NCBI GenBank assembly: GCA_958296115.1
Contig: OY282442.1
Location: 716,001-780,000, forward strand
Origin: an uncultured Dehalococcoidia bacterium
Lineage (GTDB): Bacteria; Chloroflexota; Dehalococcoidia; Lucifugimonadales; CAJWER01
Direction: 5' to 3'
Length of the DNA: 64,000 nucleotides
The first letter of the stretch is position 1; the number at the start of each line of letters is the position of its first letter. The notes beneath the pieces were generated by a model. It was not told the DNA's origin. It was given only the letters and a program-made list of their open reading frames with translations, and did not search any database. The translations under genes were made by a program, and so were the position numbers. Below, in pieces: positions 1 to 7,984 of the stretch.

Positions 1-491
1 AGGGGCAGGCCGAGCTCGCCCGCCGCCTGGCGGGCCTCCTCCATCGAGCCGACGGTCGCGCTGGGCGGCGCCGGCTCGCCGATGTCTATGAGCAGCTGGC
101 GGAAGCGGTCCCGATCCTCGGCGTTCCTGATGGCCTCCAGCGGCGTGCCCAACAGCCGCACGCCGTATCGGTCGAGCGCTCCGGCGTCGTCCAGGGCCAC
201 GGCGAGGTTCAGCCCCGTCTGGCCGCCCAGCGTGGGAAGCACGCCGTCTGGCCGCTCCGCCGCGATGACGCGCTCGAGGACCTCGACGGTGAGCGGCTCG
301 ATATAGACCACGTCCGCGATGTCCTCGTCCGTCATGATGGTCGCCGGGTTGGAGTTGACGAGGACGGTGGTTACGCCCTCCTCACGGAGAGCCCTGCACG
401 CCTGCGTGCCCGCGTAGTCGAACTCGGCAGCCTGCCCAATGACGATGGGCCCAGAGCCAATGACCAGGACCTTTGCCGGCTTGCCGCTCAC
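1..491 (-). CDS. carB: Carbamoyl-phosphate synthase large subunit, N-terminal part (cut by window edge)
   Basis: Makes carbamoyl phosphate from bicarbonate, ATP and ammonia passed from CarA, feeding pyrimidine and arginine synthesis. About 163 codons are visible, beginning [18 protein letters not shown], the family's N-terminal nucleotide-binding fold, followed by [24 protein letters not shown] and [10 protein letters not shown], all characteristic of CarB. The start is a GTG whose last three bases form part of the carA stop (GTGA overlap), so the two subunits are translationally coupled. It is the last visible gene of the pyr operon. The gene continues to the left of the window, so the second synthetase half and the allosteric domain cannot be judged. 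Confidence 0.95.
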   Translation of the reverse strand, partial: MSGKPAKVLVIGSGPIVIGQAAEFDYAGTQACRALREEGVTTVLVNSNPATIMTDEDIADVVYIEPLTVEVLERVIAAERPDGVLPTLGGQTGLNLAVALDDAGALDRYGVRLLGTPLEAIRNAEDRDRFRQLLIDIGEPAPPSATVGSMEEARQAAGELGLP

Positions 492-1603
492 AGGCCCTCG
501 TCCATGTCATCGTCTATCATCTCGATGAACTCCGTGAAGATATACTCGTTGTCGCGGGGGCCGGGCGACGCCTCCGAGTGGTACTGGATGCTCATGACGG
601 GGAGCGACCTGTGCCGCAGGCCCTCCACGGTGCCGTCGTTCAGGTTGACGTGGCTGACCTCGACGTCGGCGGGAAGGCTGTCGGGGTCCACTGCGTAGCC
701 GTGATTCTGGGCGGTGATGTGCACCCGGCCGGTGCGGTTGTCGCGCACTGGGTGGTTGCCGCCGCGGTGTCCGAACTTCAGCTTGAAGTTGCGGCCGCCG
801 AACGCCCGCGCCAACACCTGGTTGCCCAAGCATATGCCCAGCATGGGGACGCGGCCCGCCAGCCCCCTGGCCGTCTCTACGGCGTAGTCCAAGAGCTCGG
901 GGTCGCCCGGACCAGGGGACATCACCACGCCGTCGGGCCGAAGGGCGAGCGCGTCCGCCGCCGAAGTCCCGGCCGGGACCGCCGTCACCTCGCAGCCGAG
1001 CGACCTGAGAACGCGCAGTATGTTGTACTTCAGCCCGCAGTCGTCTACGACTATGTGCCGCCTGGCCGCCGGCGCCTGGGAGCCTGCGGCTGGCTCGTCC
1101 CAGCCGTAGGGCGACTCGGTGGTTACGCGCGGCACGAAGTCCGTGTCGTCATAGCGGGGACGCTCGCGCAGCCTGGCGAGCGCGTCGTCCGTCGCCGCGC
1201 CGACGACTATCGCGCCCATCATCACGCCCCGCGTGCGGAGCCGGCGCGTTACGGCTCGCGTATCCACGCCGCCGATTGCGGTCACGCCCTGCTCCGCCAG
1301 GAACTCGTCCAAGGTCGCCGAGCTCAGGGAGTGGCTCGGCCTGGCGCAATGCTCCCGCACGACGAAGCCCGATACCTGCGCCCTGCGCGACTCGAAGTCC
1401 CGCGCGTTGATGCCGTAGTTGCCTATCAGCGGGTAGGTCGGCACGACTATCTGGCCCGCGTAAGACGGGTCGGTCAGCATCTCCTGGTAGCCGGTCATGG
1501 ACGTGTTGAACACGACCTCGCCGAAGGCGTCGGCCCCGTCGCCGAACGCCCAGCCGGGGTATGCCGAGCCGTCTTCGAGTACGAGATGCGCGGGTCTAGC
1601 CAT
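488..1603 (-). CDS. carA: Carbamoyl-phosphate synthase small subunit (glutaminase)
   Basis: Hydrolyses glutamine and channels ammonia to CarB. The 371-residue length is normal for the family. The N-terminal half has the CarA-specific domain ([33 protein letters not shown]). The C-terminal half is a class I glutamine amidotransferase with the nucleophile Cys in GICLGNQ and the catalytic His in [11 protein letters not shown]. The start ATG lies inside the 3' end of the frameshifted ATPase remnant (stop codon of that ORF overlaps it), with a GAGGA-like ribosome site just upstream. Its stop overlaps the carB GTG. Expression probably depends on the pyr operon promoter far upstream. Confidence 0.97.
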   Translation of the reverse strand: MARPAHLVLEDGSAYPGWAFGDGADAFGEVVFNTSMTGYQEMLTDPSYAGQIVVPTYPLIGNYGINARDFESRRAQVSGFVVREHCARPSHSLSSATLDEFLAEQGVTAIGGVDTRAVTRRLRTRGVMMGAIVVGAATDDALARLRERPRYDDTDFVPRVTTESPYGWDEPAAGSQAPAARRHIVVDDCGLKYNILRVLRSLGCEVTAVPAGTSAADALALRPDGVVMSPGPGDPELLDYAVETARGLAGRVPMLGICLGNQVLARAFGGRNFKLKFGHRGGNHPVRDNRTGRVHITAQNHGYAVDPDSLPADVEVSHVNLNDGTVEGLRHRSLPVMSIQYHSEASPGPRDNEYIFTEFIEMIDDDMDEGL

Positions 1604-1925
1604 TCCTCGACGCCCTCGCCTGCAAACCTGTCGGGGTCAGCCGGTATCTCTGCATCCCGCTCCTCGGCTTGTCGGGAATCGTCATCTCGACCAGGCCCTC
1701 TTCAACACTCGGCTGCAGGTATGAGTAATAGAAGTGCATTCTGTCCTTAAGCCCCAAGGCGTCCATGAGCTCCGACCGGCTCATTTTCACCATGCAAGGC
1801 AGCTATGAGCTGTGCGACATGATGGGTCTCGGACTCAGCGGGGCGCGGGAAGGCTATGGTCAGCCAGTCCCGGGATACCTCTATAAGAGGTTCCGCGACC
1901 CCGCGCTCTACACAGGCATTCCGCA
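1596..1925 (-). pseudogene. Truncated, frameshifted remnant of an AlbA_2/HATPase_c_4-type ATP-binding regulator
   Basis: Two reading frames together resemble the C-terminal end of AlbA_2-domain ATP-binding proteins (related winged helices end some Fic proteins). The first frame (about 1925-1790) reads like the end of the HATPase module (LMRNACVERGVAEP, then DWLTIAFPRP). The second (from 1793) gives a winged-helix tail (SRSELMDALGLKDR, then EMTIPDKPRSGMQRYRLT). The frames join at about 1785-1793 with a one-base shift. Everything N-terminal is missing: the fragment begins directly after the stop of the NucS-like gene. It is likely a decayed insertion in the pyr operon, retained because carA translation starts in its tail. 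A short functional DNA-binding peptide of 65 residues cannot be ruled out. Confidence 0.65.
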
Positions 1926-2984
1926 TCAGGCGGACTCCTCTTCTTCCCGCTCCCTTTCCCAAGCCGCGTACACGGATTTGGTGAGAGCGTGCAATGCCTC
2001 TTTGTGTGCCTCCCATCCATCAGGGGTAACGTCGAAGTTAACTTCCACAGGGCCCTTTTCCAGATCTTGCTCACGGGGATACGTTCTGTATGGGATTTTC
2101 TGGCTGAACTGTATGAACTCGTCCAGGCACAAACCGACGGCTTTGGGATAGAAGACTACCACCACTACCCCTGGCCATTTGGGATCGATACGAGCGTATT
2201 GGTGAGAGCGTCGCTTACCCGCATAGGTTCCCCGCAACCCAAGGGATATCCCATACCGTCCTCCGAGTTCACTAGGGCTGCGCCAGTTTTCGCTGAACAT
2301 ATCCCGCACAGCGGCGAACAACTCGGGTTCCTGGACGGACCCAAGCAGCTCTTGCATCATTTCTGCCCTAGTTGGTCTTCGTCTTGTAGACCGGGGGGCG
2401 AGGTCGTCGATCCCCTCTACATGCACCTGCTTGGCTAGGAAGGTCTTGCCGTCATGGACGAAGCTGTGGAAGGTCAGGAGTGATATGTCTATACCCCTAG
2501 CCAAGAAGGTCACCATGCGCTCCGTCCTAGCGTCGGCCCCCAGTCCGACAAGAAACATGCGGAGCGGCCGCATCGACTCCAGGTCCTGTCCATCGAACTC
2601 CTGGCTGTACCACTCCTCGAAGTCCTCTATCTTGTCTATGCCGCGCTTGCCGGAGCTCTCGGCTATATGACTGGCGAGAGCGTCCAGGTCCATGGCTTCG
2701 AGGTCGGAGGCGTAGTCTATGATCTGCGCCACGGCGTCGCGCGACAGAGCGCCGCGCTTCAGCTCGAACAGGACGAGTCTGCCGTCGCTGTCCACCCCCA
2801 GCAGGTCGAGCGGGCCCCCCTCGGTCTCCGTCTGCCTGCCGACTAGCGTCAGGCTCGGCATCAGCAGCTCTGGGTTCTTGACGAGGATGTCCTCCAGGAG
2901 TTGCTCGGACTCCGTCTGGCCCTTCGGCTCCAGCGGCTTGGCCTGCGAGCCGTCTTCAAGCGTCCATATCCTGACTTCGTTCAC
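1926..2984 (-). CDS. NucS/DUF91-like endonuclease-fold protein
   Basis: 352 residues. Residues about 25-85 carry the PD-(D/E)XK core seen in NucS/DUF91 proteins: an ExxLEDILVKNPELL helix, then GGPLDLLGVDSDGRLVLFE followed by LKRG, giving the D...ExK metal site. The central and C-terminal parts (about residues 110-350) are not a known NucS domain; they contain a second alpha/beta region (MFLVGLGADARTERMVTFLA) and a charged tail (EREREEEES). The GTG start overlaps the pyrC stop (GTGA), so it is co-translated with pyrimidine genes. NucS proteins cut mismatched or branched DNA; nothing here shows the substrate, and the link with pyrimidine synthesis may be accidental insertion. Confidence 0.75.
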   Translation of the reverse strand: MNEVRIWTLEDGSQAKPLEPKGQTESEQLLEDILVKNPELLMPSLTLVGRQTETEGGPLDLLGVDSDGRLVLFELKRGALSRDAVAQIIDYASDLEAMDLDALASHIAESSGKRGIDKIEDFEEWYSQEFDGQDLESMRPLRMFLVGLGADARTERMVTFLARGIDISLLTFHSFVHDGKTFLAKQVHVEGIDDLAPRSTRRRPTRAEMMQELLGSVQEPELFAAVRDMFSENWRSPSELGGRYGISLGLRGTYAGKRRSHQYARIDPKWPGVVVVVFYPKAVGLCLDEFIQFSQKIPYRTYPREQDLEKGPVEVNFDVTPDGWEAHKEALHALTKSVYAAWEREREEEESA

Positions 2985-4369
2985 GGCAGCTCTCCTACAA
3001 GTCCTGCGTATTCAGTTCTAATCTTCCCTTGCAGCCTCTCTGCACCTGTCATGCCATCATAGACTATCTCCCCGCCGAACAACGTCGCCGTCACCCTGCC
3101 CTTCAGCGTCGTACCGGCCAGGGGGGTGTTCTTGCCCTTCGAGGCGAAGGCCGCAGGGTCAACGACCCATTCGGCTTCGGGGTCGAAGATGGTTACGTCG
3201 GCGGGCGAGCCGGGCCTCAACGCGCCCAGCTCCATCCCCAGGAAGCGGGCGGGCGCTGTCGTCAGCCGCTCGACCAGCGTCGGCAGCGGGAGGCCGCCCG
3301 CGTGTACCAGCGACATCAGCGAGCCCAGCGCCGTTTCCAAGACGCTGATGCCGTTGGCCGCCTCGTCGAACGTGCATAGCTTCTCGGTCCGGCCGTGGGG
3401 CGCGTGGTCCGTTGCCACGAAATCGACCGCGCCGTCGCGCAGGCCCGCCGCCATCGCCGCAACGTCCTCTCGCGCGCGCAGCGGCGGCGCAACCTTCGCG
3501 TTCGTGTCGTAAGCCGCCTCCGGGAGTGGCCCGAACGGACCCGCGCCCGGCCCGCCCATGACGGCCTCGTCCGTAAGCGTCAGGTGATGCGGCGTAGCCT
3601 CGCACGTAACATCCAGTCCGCGGTCCTTCGCCCTGCGGGCGAGCTCGACCGTCGCCGCCGCGCTCGCGTGCGCTATGTGCAGCCTGCCGCCCGTCGTCTC
3701 GGCCAAGGCGATGTCCCGCGCGACCATGATCTCCTCGGCGGCCGCGGGAATGCCCCTGAGGCCCAGCCGGTTCGACACCCAGCCCTCGTTCATCACGCCG
3801 CCCGCGGAGAGCTCGGAGACCTCGCAGTGGTTGATGATGGGCAGCCCCAGCCCCGAAGCGTAGGCCAGCGCCTGCCGCATCACGTTCGCATCCGCCACCG
3901 GATGGCCGTCGTCGCTGAACCCGACCACGCCGGCGTCCGCAAGCTCCGCCATCTCCGCAAGCTCCGCGCCCCCGCTGCCCTTCGTAACCGCGCCGATGGG
4001 CAGAACTCGAACGACGCCCCCAACACGCGCCCTCTCGAGGACGAATTCGACCGCCGCCCGGGTGTCCATGACGGGATTGGTGTTGGGCATGGCGCAGACG
4101 GTGGTGAACCCGCCGCGAGCCGCCGCCGCCGTTCCCGTCGCTATCGTCTCCTTGTACTCGAAGCCGGGCTCGCGCAGGTGGCAGTGCAGGTCTATGAATC
4201 CGGGGCATACGACCATGCCAGAGGCGTCGATGACCTGCGCGCCGTCGGGCAGAGCGACGCCGCGCTCGACGGCCTCTATCCTACCGTCCTGGATGACGAG
4301 GTCGCCCACCCCGTCCATGCCCAAGGATGGATCTACTATCCTACCGCCCGTTATGAATATCCGTCCCAT
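2981..4369 (-). CDS. pyrC: Dihydroorotase, class I
   Basis: Cyclises carbamoyl aspartate to dihydroorotate, the third step of pyrimidine synthesis. The metal-binding signature DLHCHLREPG is at about residue 60, followed by GGFTTVCAMPNTNPV. Further ligands are seen in INHCEVSEL, HIAHASAA and ATDHAPHG. At 462 residues it is slightly longer than many bacterial homologues (about 430). The ATG directly follows the stop of the tandem Nudix gene with no gap, and its own stop overlaps the GTG of the NucS-like gene. Position inside pyrR-pyrB-pyrC-carA-carB supports the assignment. Confidence 0.97.
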   Translation of the reverse strand: MGRIFITGGRIVDPSLGMDGVGDLVIQDGRIEAVERGVALPDGAQVIDASGMVVCPGFIDLHCHLREPGFEYKETIATGTAAAARGGFTTVCAMPNTNPVMDTRAAVEFVLERARVGGVVRVLPIGAVTKGSGGAELAEMAELADAGVVGFSDDGHPVADANVMRQALAYASGLGLPIINHCEVSELSAGGVMNEGWVSNRLGLRGIPAAAEEIMVARDIALAETTGGRLHIAHASAAATVELARRAKDRGLDVTCEATPHHLTLTDEAVMGGPGAGPFGPLPEAAYDTNAKVAPPLRAREDVAAMAAGLRDGAVDFVATDHAPHGRTEKLCTFDEAANGISVLETALGSLMSLVHAGGLPLPTLVERLTTAPARFLGMELGALRPGSPADVTIFDPEAEWVVDPAAFASKGKNTPLAGTTLKGRVTATLFGGEIVYDGMTGAERLQGKIRTEYAGLVGELP

Positions 4370-5233
4370 TCACTCGCTCCTCGCGGCAAATCGGTCGAGG
4401 GGTTGGGCAGGTCTGAGACCTGCCCCCACCGCATCGGCTGGTGGGTTAGTGGACGCTTGGGAGGCTGTGGATAGCATATCCTTTACGCCGCTCCACACCG
4501 GCAGGTCCGCGATACCGTCCCACCAGGTGAATTCGCAATGCTCCGCGCTGAGGATGACCTCTCCGTCGGCATCCACGCGGAAGACGTTGTGTACCTGTCC
4601 CCAGTAGTGATAGCCCTGGTGAACAACTGGCGCCAGTGGGTTATCCGTATCCCAGAACTCGTAGTAGTCGAACAGGTAGGCGACCCTGGATGCGGCCAAC
4701 CCAGTTTCCTCGAGCAGCTCCCTCACAACAGCGAGCGAAGGGGGCTCGTCGTCCTCGACACCCCCGCCTGGCAGGCCGAACTCCGTGTCCTCAGGCTCCC
4801 TCAGGAGCAGCAGCCGTTCGTCCCGCATCACTATCGCGGTCGCCCTGCGCCTGATCCTTATCTCCCTCCCGGCGGATATAGATAGCCTCTCCAGTATCGC
4901 TTCGACGTGCGAGTGTGTCGGCAGCGCCTCCATGTGGTGGTCCCACCAGCGGAACTCGCTTACCTCCTGGCCTATCTCAACCTCGCCGTTTGCCTCTGCC
5001 AGGAATACGTGGTGCCTATGGATGGCGCTTTCCCACACGAACAGCGGGGCAACTCGCGTCGCTGCCAGGCCTGTCTCCTCGCGCAGCTCCCGCACGGCCG
5101 CAGCCTCGGGCGATTCACCCGGCTCTATCCCGCCGCCCGGCATCGCGAAGACCGGACCTACGTCGCGGACCAGCAGTACCCTGCCGCTCCTGATAACGAC
5201 CACAGTGGCGCGTTCTCGCAGGCGTCCTGCCAT
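4370..5233 (-). CDS. Tandem two-domain Nudix hydrolase
   Basis: 287 residues with two complete Nudix domains. Both carry the GX5EX7REUXEEXGU box: one at about residues 35-57 (GGGIEPGESPE, RELREETGL), the other at about 178-200 (GGGVEDDEPPS, RELLEETGL). Nudix enzymes hydrolyse nucleoside diphosphates linked to another group, often damaged nucleotides. The ATG is chosen because a GGAGG site lies 8 bases upstream and it starts two bases after the pyrB stop; the longer open frame runs back into pyrB antisense composition and is unlikely. Being embedded in the pyrimidine operon suggests, but does not show, a nucleotide-pool cleaning role. Two domains in one chain is less usual than single-domain Nudix proteins. 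Confidence 0.9.
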   Translation of the reverse strand: MAGRLRERATVVVIRSGRVLLVRDVGPVFAMPGGGIEPGESPEAAAVRELREETGLAATRVAPLFVWESAIHRHHVFLAEANGEVEIGQEVSEFRWWDHHMEALPTHSHVEAILERLSISAGREIRIRRRATAIVMRDERLLLLREPEDTEFGLPGGGVEDDEPPSLAVVRELLEETGLAASRVAYLFDYYEFWDTDNPLAPVVHQGYHYWGQVHNVFRVDADGEVILSAEHCEFTWWDGIADLPVWSGVKDMLSTASQASTNPPADAVGAGLRPAQPLDRFAARSE

Positions 5234-5235
5234 CT

Positions 5236-6198
5236 TCACGCCTCCTCCCGCGCCGGCGTCGTCAAGCCGTAGAGCAACGCCATCCGCACCGCCACGCCGT
5301 TCGTAACCTGCTCTTCGATAGCTGACTGGGGGCCGTGGGCTACCTCCGGGTCGATCTCGACTCCCTCGTTCATCGGGCCTGGGTGCATCACCAGCGCATT
5401 TGGCTTGGCTAGGGCGAGACGCCGCGCGTTTATGCCGTATGCCCTCGAATACTCGCGCAGGGTGGGGAGATGGCCCGCTCGCTGCCGCTCCACCTGGAGG
5501 CGGAGCGGCATCACCACGTCCGCGCCATCCAAGGCCCGCTCCACGTTCGTCTCCACCTCGACTGACGCGAAGGGATGGCCCGGCGCGCCCCGGTATCCGT
5601 TCACCATGTCCACCGGCAGCAGGGTCGGCGGGGCGCACAGGACCACGCTCGCGCCCATGGCTGTCAGCCCCCAGAGGTCCGACCGCGCGACGCGGCTGTA
5701 GAGTACGTCGCCGACGATGGCGACCCGCAGCCCTTCCACCCGGCCGAAGCGTCGGCGCATCGTGTACAGGTCCAGCAGCGCCTGCGTCGGGTGGGCGTGC
5801 CCGCCGTCGCCGGCGTTGACGATGGACGCGCGAAGATGCCTAGCCAAGAAGTGCGGCGCGCCGGCGTGCGGATGCCTGATGACTATCACGTCCGCGTTCA
5901 TGGCCTGGAGAGTCAGCGCAGTGTTGTATAGCGACTCGCCCTTTTCTACGCTGCTGCCCGAACCCGATACGTTGATCACGTCCGCGCTCAATATCTTGCC
6001 CGCCTGCTCGAACGACACCCGCGTCCGCGTGCTGGGCTCGTGGAAGGCCGTGATGATGGTCTTGCCGCGCAGAGCGGGCGTCTTGCGGATGTCGCGCCCC
6101 AGTATCTCTCGCATGGCCTCGGCGTTGTTCAGAACGTCCTCTATCTCCCGAACGCTGAAGTCGTCCAGGTCGAGCGCGTGCCGGCGGGTGGTCAACAT
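5236..6198 (-). CDS. pyrB: Aspartate carbamoyltransferase catalytic chain
   Basis: Joins carbamoyl phosphate and aspartate. 320 residues from the chosen ATG, typical for the family. The carbamoyl phosphate loop [24 protein letters not shown], and the aspartate-side motif PLRLQVERQ are present. The ATG overlaps the last bases of pyrR, with GGTGAGGG about 8 bases upstream; an upstream in-frame ATG at 6231 would extend the overlap by 11 codons and is less likely. No pyrI regulatory chain is seen. Followed after two bases by the tandem Nudix gene. Confidence 0.97.
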   Translation of the reverse strand: MLTTRRHALDLDDFSVREIEDVLNNAEAMREILGRDIRKTPALRGKTIITAFHEPSTRTRVSFEQAGKILSADVINVSGSGSSVEKGESLYNTALTLQAMNADVIVIRHPHAGAPHFLARHLRASIVNAGDGGHAHPTQALLDLYTMRRRFGRVEGLRVAIVGDVLYSRVARSDLWGLTAMGASVVLCAPPTLLPVDMVNGYRGAPGHPFASVEVETNVERALDGADVVMPLRLQVERQRAGHLPTLREYSRAYGINARRLALAKPNALVMHPGPMNEGVEIDPEVAHGPQSAIEEQVTNGVAVRMALLYGLTTPAREEA

Positions 6199-6722
6199 TC
6201 GCCGACCCTCACCAGGAAAACGCTGTCGCAATCGTCGGTCTCCCGCAGGCGGACGCGCACATCCTCGCCGCGCGCCGTGGGGACGTTCTTGCCCACGTAG
6301 TCAGGCCTGATTGGGAGCTCGCGGTGTCCACGGTCGATCAACACGGCGAGCTGCACTCGGCTGGGGCGTCCGAAGTCGGTCAGGGCGTTCATGGCGGCTC
6401 GGACGCTGCGGCCTGTGTACAGCACGTCATCCACCAGCACTACGGGACGGCCGTCTATGGGAACGGGGATGTCGGTAGGCCGCATCCGCGGGCGCGACCA
6501 GGAGAGGTCGTCGCGGTAAGGCGCGATGTCCAGAGACCCGACGGGCGGCGCTTCGCCTTCGAACCGCCTGATAAGCTCCGCCAGCCGCGCCGCCAGGGGG
6601 ACTCCCCGCGTGTGCAACCCGACGAAGACCAAGCCCGACGCGCCCCCGTTGCGCTCGAGTATCTCGTGGGCGATGCGCGTCAGCGCGCGCCGGACGTCGT
6701 CGGGGTCGAGCAATGTTCGCAC
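6192..6722 (-). CDS. pyrR: Bifunctional pyr operon regulator / uracil phosphoribosyltransferase
   Basis: RNA-binding regulator of the pyr operon, also with phosphoribosyltransferase fold. 176 residues from the GTG start, the family's usual size. The PRPP-binding signature [18 protein letters not shown] is intact at about residues 95-112; [21 protein letters not shown] and the C-terminal [12 protein letters not shown] match PyrR. The GTG is preferred over an upstream in-frame ATG because AGGGGG lies 4 bases before it and because the upstream part overlaps the RNA regulatory leader. First gene of the operon. Its product probably binds the loop at 6781-6811. Confidence 0.95.
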   Translation of the reverse strand: MRTLLDPDDVRRALTRIAHEILERNGGASGLVFVGLHTRGVPLAARLAELIRRFEGEAPPVGSLDIAPYRDDLSWSRPRMRPTDIPVPIDGRPVVLVDDVLYTGRSVRAAMNALTDFGRPSRVQLAVLIDRGHRELPIRPDYVGKNVPTARGEDVRVRLRETDDCDSVFLVRVGEC

Positions 6723-6726
6723 AGCG

Positions 6727-6751
6727 CCCCCTGTTTCGAGCCGGCAAGGGG
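6727..6751 (-). promoter_or_regulatory. Putative ribosome-site-sequestering hairpin of the pyrR leader
   Basis: On the minus strand CCCCT (6751-6747) can pair with AGGGG of the pyrR ribosome site (6732-6727), hiding it. The same stretch, CCCTTGCCGG (6750-6741), can instead pair with CTGGCAAGGG (6789-6780), the 3' arm of the PyrR loop, with one G-U pair. The two structures exclude each other. There is no run of T after any hairpin, so control of translation rather than termination is inferred. Confidence 0.55.
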
Positions 6752-6780
6752 CATATCTGCCCACGGCTTTCGAGCCGCGC

Positions 6781-6811
6781 CCTTGCCAGCCTCTCCGGAC
6801 TGGCTTAAAGG
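6781..6811 (-). promoter_or_regulatory. PyrR-binding RNA loop
   Basis: The minus-strand sequence has AGTCCGGAGAGGCT, matching the conserved PyrR anti-antiterminator core (ARUCCNGNGAGGYU), flanked by GCCAG/CTGGC and an outer CCTT/AAGG pairing with the usual purine-rich bulge. It begins about two bases after the predicted transcription start and about 60 bases before the pyrR start codon. In known systems PyrR with UMP stabilises this stem. Confidence 0.9.
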
Positions 6812-6819
6812 ACGCAGTT

Positions 6820-6848
6820 ATTCTAACCGCAGGGGCCGGGGAGTTCAA
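6820..6848 (-). promoter_or_regulatory. Sigma-70-type promoter of the pyr operon
   Basis: TTGAAC (6848-6843), a 17-base spacer, and TAGAAT (6825-6820) on the minus strand. The expected transcription start at about 6813 places the PyrR loop at the extreme 5' end of the mRNA. It diverges from the Nudix gene at 6961. Confidence 0.75.
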
Positions 6849-6960
6849 CCTCATGCCGCCCGTCCAGGCTGAAACGGCGCGGCGTCAGGCGGTGGATTCG
6901 TGAACCCAGCCGTCCTTGACGCTGTATCCGGGGCGTACATAGAATGACCCTATAATCACG

Positions 6961-7398
6961 ATGGCATCACGAACACCGATAGTCCGACTCGAGTCCTCTG
7001 GCGGGGTGGTGCGCCGGGTCGAGGAGAGGGGCGCGGAAGTCATTCTGTGCGGGCGCAGATCCCCCAGCATATGGGCCCTGCCGAAGGGCGCTCCCGACCC
7101 GGGGGAGACGCGAGAGCAGACCGCCGTCCGCGAGGTCGAGGAGGAGACCGGACTACGGGTAGAGCGCGGGGAGTACATCGGCAGCATCGACTACTGGTTT
7201 GTCAGGCCTGGGGACCAGGCGCGCTGCCACAAGACCGTTCACTACTACCTGATGCATCCTACGGGCGGCCACGAGTCCCTTCATGACCACGAGTTCGACG
7301 AGGTCAGGTGGTTCACCGCCGAGCAGGCTTGCGAGGCTCTTACTTACGAAAACGAGGTAAAGATTGTTCAAGAGGGCCTTGCCCTGGCTTCGCAATAG
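6961..7398 (+). CDS. Nudix hydrolase
   Basis: 145 residues, one Nudix domain. The box GAPDPGETREQ...REVEEETGL at about residues 40-62 has the full GX5EX7REUXEEXGU spacing. The start (SSGGVVRRVEERG) and tail (FDEVRWFTAEQA) resemble diadenosine-polyphosphate or (d)NTP-type Nudix hydrolases; substrate unknown. A TATAAT lies only four bases before the ATG, so the mRNA may be almost leaderless; no Shine-Dalgarno is seen. The next gene begins inside its 3' end. Confidence 0.9.
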   Translation: MASRTPIVRLESSGGVVRRVEERGAEVILCGRRSPSIWALPKGAPDPGETREQTAVREVEEETGLRVERGEYIGSIDYWFVRPGDQARCHKTVHYYLMHPTGGHESLHDHEFDEVRWFTAEQACEALTYENEVKIVQEGLALASQ

Positions 7399-7984
7399 GA
7401 CTCTGCCCGACGAGGGCAAGGAGGTCGCCCGCGGGGAGAAGGTCGTCATCCGCAGGAAGAAGCTGGACGACGCGGCCAACGATTACTCTTGGCGTACTGA
7501 CGAGGAGCTCGCCCGGCTCGACGCCTCCAAGCCCCTGCGGATGTCGTACCCGGATTTCGTCAAGTTCGCCAGGGACGAGCTGCGCTACTCCAGCGGCAAC
7601 TCTCGCCGATTGGCTATCGACACCATCCACGGCGAGCACATCGGCAACTGCATGTGCTACGACATAGACCTGATGCGCGGACGCGCCGAGCTTGGGATAA
7701 TGATCGGCAAGCGCGAGTACTGGGATAGGGGCTACGGGACCGACGCCGTGGCCACGCTGGTTGCCTACGTATTCTCCAGTATGACGATTGACCTGGTCTA
7801 TCTCCACACGCTGGAATGGAACGAGCGTGCGCGGCGGGCGTTCTCCAAGTCGGGCCTGCAGGAGGTGAAGAAGGTTAGGAAGGACGGGTACGACTTCGTG
7901 AAGATGGAGATAAGGCGCTCAGACTGGGAGACGATGCAGCCTACCGGCCCTGTCCTCGGCGAGGGCGAAACCGCTCTCGGCTAA
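7364..7984 (+). CDS. GNAT-family acetyltransferase, RimJ/RimL-like
   Basis: 206 residues. The acetyl-CoA fold is seen from about residue 28 (VVIRRKKLDD) to 190, with GIMIGKREYWDRGYGTDAV as the pyrophosphate-binding motif A and LHTLEWNERARRAFSKSG as the following strand-helix typical of the RimJ/RimL group. The TTG start overlaps the Nudix gene by 35 bases and has GAGGTAA four bases upstream; the frame upstream is closed, so a downstream start would lose only the poorly conserved N-terminus. The substrate, a protein N-terminus or a small amine, cannot be told. Its 3' end overlaps the convergent oxidoreductase gene by four bases. Confidence 0.85.
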   Translation: MFKRALPWLRNRTLPDEGKEVARGEKVVIRRKKLDDAANDYSWRTDEELARLDASKPLRMSYPDFVKFARDELRYSSGNSRRLAIDTIHGEHIGNCMCYDIDLMRGRAELGIMIGKREYWDRGYGTDAVATLVAYVFSSMTIDLVYLHTLEWNERARRAFSKSGLQEVKKVRKDGYDFVKMEIRRSDWETMQPTGPVLGEGETALG

